From NCBI GenBank assembly GCA_964568525.1, contig CAZMPM010000035.1, forward strand, positions 1-8,302: DNA of 8,302 bases, given 5' to 3'. Each line of letters opens with the position of its first letter. Within the stretch, counting starts at the first letter, position 1. The DNA comes from CAYZPB01 sp964568525 (lineage in GTDB: Bacteria > Bacillota > Bacilli > Tepidibacillales > Tepidibacillaceae). The translations under genes and the position numbers were made by a program. Shown one piece after another: positions 5,212-8,302 of this stretch. The notes beneath the pieces were generated by a model. That model was given only the letters and a program-made list of their open reading frames with translations. It ran no database searches and had not been told where the DNA came from.

Positions 5212-7434
5212 GTGTATGCACAGGTAGTTGTGAATATACCAGATATTCGACATAGTGGTTTTGATTACTCAATACCAGAAAATCTAGTGCCGATTGTTTC
5301 GCTTGGATCACGCGTTATGGTTCCGCTTGCTAATCGTGAGGTACTAGGATATGTAGTTGCCTTAAAAAAAGAGACGGAGATAGCTTCCGTTAGGGAGATA
5401 CTTAGTTGCCTCGATAATGAGCCTACGCTTAATGAAGAGATGGTAAAACTTGCTCTCTGGATGAAGCGCTACTACTCATCACATTTATACACCATACTGC
5501 AATTGCTTACGCCCACTGCTTTAAAAGCGCAAAGAAAAGCTGAGCCTAAACAGATCAAATTCATTGAATTATCAGTTAGTCGTGATGACCTGTTAAAGGC
5601 GAAGGCTACATTACAGGCAAATTCACTTCGACAACAGCAGATTATCGATTATTTTCTAGCGAAAAAACTTGTTGTAATTGAACAGGCAATCCTTTTAAAA
5701 GAACTTAATATTAACTCAACTAGCATAAAAGCCTTAGTTAAACGAGGGCTTTTTCAAATTGTCGAGCGAGATGAAGAATTCGTATTGACCGAGAATCTAG
5801 CCGATAAACGAGTCGTACTAACTGCTAAGCAACGGGCTGTGCTTGCGAAGTTATTGGAATTGACAGCTGCGAGAAAGTCGAAAATTGCCTTATTACATGG
5901 CATTACCGGCAGTGGAAAAACAGAAGTTTACATAGAGTTGATTGACAAGCAGTTGGATCAAGGGTTTTCGGCGATTCTCCTTGTTCCGGAGATTGCCCTT
6001 ACAGCGCAGATGATTGAGCGGTTTCGTGGTCGTTTTCGTGAACAAGTCGCGTTGTTACATTCACGACTGTCACCTGGTGAGCGCTTAAGTGAGTGGTTAC
6101 GCATTCGCAGTGGCGAGGCAAAAATCGTGATTGGAGCGCGCTCTGCGGTTTTTGCACCGGCAGTTAATCTTGGTTTGATCATTATTGATGAGGAACATGA
6201 GACATCATATAAACAGGAAGAGCATCCGCGATACCATACTCGTGATATTGCCAAGTGGCGTGCACAGGAGAACAATGCAACTCTGCTGTTAGGAAGTGCC
6301 ACACCATCGCTAGAATCATATCATGCAGCACTTACTGGGGAATATACATTATTAGAACTTGACGAACGAATTGGAGATAGCCAATTACCAGAAGTCGAAA
6401 TTGTAGATATGCGAAACGAGCTAAGTTTAGGTAATCGCTCGATGTTTAGTCGTAGTTTGCTGCGGGAGCTTGCTGGGTGTCGGGAACGCGGTGAGCAGGC
6501 GATTCTCTTTTTAAATCGGCGTGGATACTCGACTTTTGTCAGCTGTCGTTCCTGCGGTTATGTTATTAAATGCCCGCATTGTGATATTTCTCTTACTTAT
6601 CATCGAACAAACAATGTTCTCCGCTGCCACTATTGTGGATATGCGGTCCAAAATCCAACCTCCTGTCCTGAGTGCAAAAGCAATTATATTCGCTTTTTTG
6701 GCACAGGTACGCAAAAGATTGAGGACGAACTGAATAAGCTTTTCCCGTTGGCAAGAATTGCACGAATGGATTATGACAGCACTACAAGTAAAGGTTCGCA
6801 CGAGAAGATTCTTGCGACGTTCCGCGATGGCAAAACAGATATTTTGCTGGGCACACAGATGGTTGCCAAGGGCTTAGATTACGCGAACGTTAGCTTAGTT
6901 GGTGTTGTTGCTGCAGATACAATTTTAGGATTGCCTGATTTTCGTGCTGCTGAGCGAACATTTCAATTGTTGACACAGGTGAGTGGGCGAGCTGGTCGGC
7001 ACCATATTGCCGGTAGAGTTGTTGTTCAGACCTATTCGCCGGAACATTATAGTATCCGTTACGCGCAGAAGCACGATTATATTGGTTTTTATCATGAAGA
7101 AGCTGAGCTTAGGAGGAAGATGAATTATCCACCATTTAGCAAACTTGTACTAATCGGTTTTAGCCATCCCAACTTAAAACAAGTAATGTTGGCGGCGAAG
7201 CTATTTGTGAGTAGATTACAAAAGGTTGTTTCCAGTAAAACTACAGTTTCGGACCCTGTAAGTTCACCGATTGCACGCATAAAAGATAGAAATCGTCTGC
7301 AAACTATGATTAAATATCAAGAGAGAGAGTCAACGATAGAAGAAATAAATGAAGTTCTAATTGAAGTGCTTGAGGAATTGAAGGATCGTGATTTACAGAT
7401 TACGATAGATATAGATCCCTATATGTTAATGTGA
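5212..7434 (+). CDS. priA: Primosomal replication restart helicase PriA
   Basis: A superfamily 2 3'-to-5' DNA helicase that recognises abandoned replication forks and starts reloading of the replicative helicase. The 740 residues (E. coli 732) show the family layout: N-terminal 3' DNA-end binding domain (about 1-105, beginning YAQVVVNIP), a winged-helix region (about 120-200), Walker A GITGSGKT at 230-237, DEEH at 326-329 followed by the aromatic-rich SYKQEEHPRYHTRD, eight zinc-binding cysteines in four CxxC pairs (445/448, 454/457, 472/475, 485/488), GTQMVAKGLDY (547-557), QVSGRAGR (589-596), and the C-terminal domain with YPPFSKLVL. All catalytic and zinc residues are present. The start is a GTG, two bases after the coaBC stop; no upstream in-frame start is available close by. 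The gene holds the usual position between coaBC and def. Confidence 0.97.
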   Translation: MYAQVVVNIPDIRHSGFDYSIPENLVPIVSLGSRVMVPLANREVLGYVVALKKETEIASVREILSCLDNEPTLNEEMVKLALWMKRYYSSHLYTILQLLTPTALKAQRKAEPKQIKFIELSVSRDDLLKAKATLQANSLRQQQIIDYFLAKKLVVIEQAILLKELNINSTSIKALVKRGLFQIVERDEEFVLTENLADKRVVLTAKQRAVLAKLLELTAARKSKIALLHGITGSGKTEVYIELIDKQLDQGFSAILLVPEIALTAQMIERFRGRFREQVALLHSRLSPGERLSEWLRIRSGEAKIVIGARSAVFAPAVNLGLIIIDEEHETSYKQEEHPRYHTRDIAKWRAQENNATLLLGSATPSLESYHAALTGEYTLLELDERIGDSQLPEVEIVDMRNELSLGNRSMFSRSLLRELAGCRERGEQAILFLNRRGYSTFVSCRSCGYVIKCPHCDISLTYHRTNNVLRCHYCGYAVQNPTSCPECKSNYIRFFGTGTQKIEDELNKLFPLARIARMDYDSTTSKGSHEKILATFRDGKTDILLGTQMVAKGLDYANVSLVGVVAADTILGLPDFRAAERTFQLLTQVSGRAGRHHIAGRVVVQTYSPEHYSIRYAQKHDYIGFYHEEAELRRKMNYPPFSKLVLIGFSHPNLKQVMLAAKLFVSRLQKVVSSKTTVSDPVSSPIARIKDRNRLQTMIKYQERESTIEEINEVLIEVLEELKDRDLQITIDIDPYMLM

Positions 7435-7440
7435 GGAGGT
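7433..7440 (+). promoter_or_regulatory. Shine-Dalgarno site of def overlapping the priA stop
   Basis: GAGGAGGT begins within the TGA stop of priA (7432-7434) and lies 6 bases before the def ATG. It is a strong site that lets ribosomes ending on priA start again on def. Confidence 0.85.
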
Positions 7441-7446
7441 TAAACG

Positions 7447-7983
7447 ATGGCAATAAAGGTAATAATAACTGATGGTGATCCACTGTTAAGGCAGAAATCT
7501 AAGGAAGTAGTAGAGATTACAGATCGCACAATTAAGTTGTTAGATAATATGGTTGAGACAATGCGTGATGCTGAAGGTGTTGGTCTTGCTGCCATTCAAA
7601 TCTCTCATCCATTGCGAATTGCTGTGGTTGACGTGGGTGATGGTTTAGTTGAATTGATAAATCCCGAACTGGTTGAATGTAAAGATGAGCAGACAGGTTT
7701 AGAGGGATGTCTCAGCGTACCTGGGCTTTACGGCCGGGTAACGCGCTCAAATACAATTATCGTTAAAGCACTAAATCGTGAGGGCAAGGAGACTCTTATT
7801 AATGCCGAGGGGTTTTTTGCACGTGCCATTTTACATGAGATGGACCATATGGATGGCAAACTTTTTACTGACTTAGCTGAAGAAACTTATGACGCTGAAA
7901 TGATTCAAGCAGAAGTTGCAAAAGAACGCGCAGAAATTTCAACAAAAAATGAACCGGAAGAAAGTGATGAGCAGCAGTTATGA
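7447..7983 (+). CDS. def: Peptide deformylase
   Basis: Removes the formyl group from the N-terminal Met of nascent proteins using a bound divalent metal (usually Fe2+). The three family motifs are intact: GVGLAAIQ (44-51), EGCLS with metal ligand C88, and HEMDH (130-134) giving ligands H130 and H134 and catalytic E131. Its 178 residues are slightly longer than E. coli Def (169); the excess is a charged, mostly acidic tail (about 150-178, ending EESDEQQL) that looks helical to disordered and lies outside the catalytic fold. In motif 1 the variable residue is Ile rather than the common Pro. ATG at 7447 has a strong SD at 7433-7440. The stop codon overlaps the fmt start, pairing the enzyme that removes formyl groups with the one that adds them. 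Confidence 0.97.
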   Translation: MAIKVIITDGDPLLRQKSKEVVEITDRTIKLLDNMVETMRDAEGVGLAAIQISHPLRIAVVDVGDGLVELINPELVECKDEQTGLEGCLSVPGLYGRVTRSNTIIVKALNREGKETLINAEGFFARAILHEMDHMDGKLFTDLAEETYDAEMIQAEVAKERAEISTKNEPEESDEQQL

Positions 7984-8302
7984 GGATTATTTTCATGGGA
8001 ACGCCAGATTTCGCAGTGAAAAGCTTGGAAGCTTTGTGTTCATCTGAACACGAGGTTATTGGCGTAGTAACGCAGCCGGATAAACCGGTCGGGCGAAAAA
8101 AGATCATTCAGCCAGGACCTGTGAAACTGTATGCAGAGGAGCAAGGTATCGAGGTTTATCAGCCGAGAAACATTAAGGATCCGCTTGCGGTTGAAAAGAT
8201 TCTTGCTTGGAAGCCTGATCTGATTGTAACCGCGGCTTATGGACAAATTTTACCGAATGCATTACTAGATACGCCATCATACAAAGCGATTAATGTTCAT
8301 GC
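7980..8302 (+). CDS. fmt: Methionyl-tRNA formyltransferase, 5' part (runs off window)
   Basis: Transfers a formyl group from 10-formyltetrahydrofolate to Met-tRNA(fMet) for translation initiation. The frame is open from the ATG at 7980 to the window edge, giving 107 complete codons of a protein normally about 310 residues. Diagnostic sequence: RIIFMGTPDFAV (2-13), VVTQPDKPVGR, PVKLYAEEQGI, and PDLIVTAAYGQILP. The visible part ends in INVHA, where N105 and H107 match the catalytic Asn106 and His108 of E. coli Fmt; the third catalytic residue (Asp) lies beyond the window. The ATG overlaps the def TGA as ATGA. The upstream bases show only a weak purine-rich SD, so expression probably depends on ribosomes finishing def. 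The def-fmt pair is one of the most conserved in bacteria. Confidence 0.97.
   Translation, partial: MRIIFMGTPDFAVKSLEALCSSEHEVIGVVTQPDKPVGRKKIIQPGPVKLYAEEQGIEVYQPRNIKDPLAVEKILAWKPDLIVTAAYGQILPNALLDTPSYKAINVH

Noticed and set aside
5958..6302. Antisense open frame of 114 codons inside priA.
   Set aside because: It lies wholly opposite the conserved helicase motifs of priA; its Cys/Ser/Arg-rich composition is that of a reverse-complement shadow.
6521..6801. Open frames on both strands across the priA zinc-binding region.
   Set aside because: They cover the CxxC-rich codons of PriA, have no own SD or recognisable domain, and are shadows.
7865..8246. Antisense open frames across the def/fmt junction.
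   Set aside because: Both sense genes are unmistakable here; the antisense frames lack SD sites and recognisable motifs.

Overview
The window looks like a stretch of core chromosome from a low- to mid-GC Firmicutes (Bacillota) bacterium. The evidence is the gene order yicC/yloC - remA - gmk - rpoZ - coaBC - priA - def - fmt, which is the classic Bacillus/Clostridium housekeeping cluster; a RemA (DUF370) protein; purine-rich Shine-Dalgarno sites of the GAGGAGG type; and a short omega subunit without the proteobacterial N-terminal MAR motif. The placement of dapF and a DapL-type aminotransferase just upstream suggests a clostridial or Negativicutes-like lineage, but that finer assignment is a guess from gene order and cannot be proved here.

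Layout: all ten genes are on the + strand and fill nearly the whole window. The 3' part of dapF (1-711) is followed by a probable LL-diaminopimelate aminotransferase (741-1979), yicC (2003-2884), remA (2919-3176), gmk (3194-3814), rpoZ (3811-4005), coaBC (4007-5209), priA (5212-7434), def (7447-7983) and the 5' part of fmt (7980 to the window end). The longest gap is 34 bases (between yicC and remA). gmk/rpoZ and def/fmt overlap in ATGA stop-start junctions, and rpoZ/coaBC/priA are separated by only 1-2 bases. I see no room for a conventional promoter or terminator between genes and no convincing terminator hairpin, so the whole set is probably one transcript, or at least has no strong internal boundary.

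Functionally, DapL and DapF carry out the last two steps to meso-diaminopimelate (tetrahydrodipicolinate to LL-DAP to meso-DAP), feeding peptidoglycan and lysine. The rest covers RNA turnover (YicC), a DNA-binding regulator (RemA), GMP to GDP (Gmk), RNA polymerase omega (RpoZ), two central steps of coenzyme A synthesis (CoaBC), replication restart (PriA), and formylation and deformylation of initiator methionine (Fmt, Def).

No mobile element, CRISPR array, RNA gene or evidently novel system was found. The points worth a second look are residue-level: the CoaC half has Glu where E. coli CoaBC has its redox Cys158, and Gmk has an unusual P-loop and GMP-site motif. The tight translational coupling and the dap genes joined to the housekeeping cluster are also recorded.
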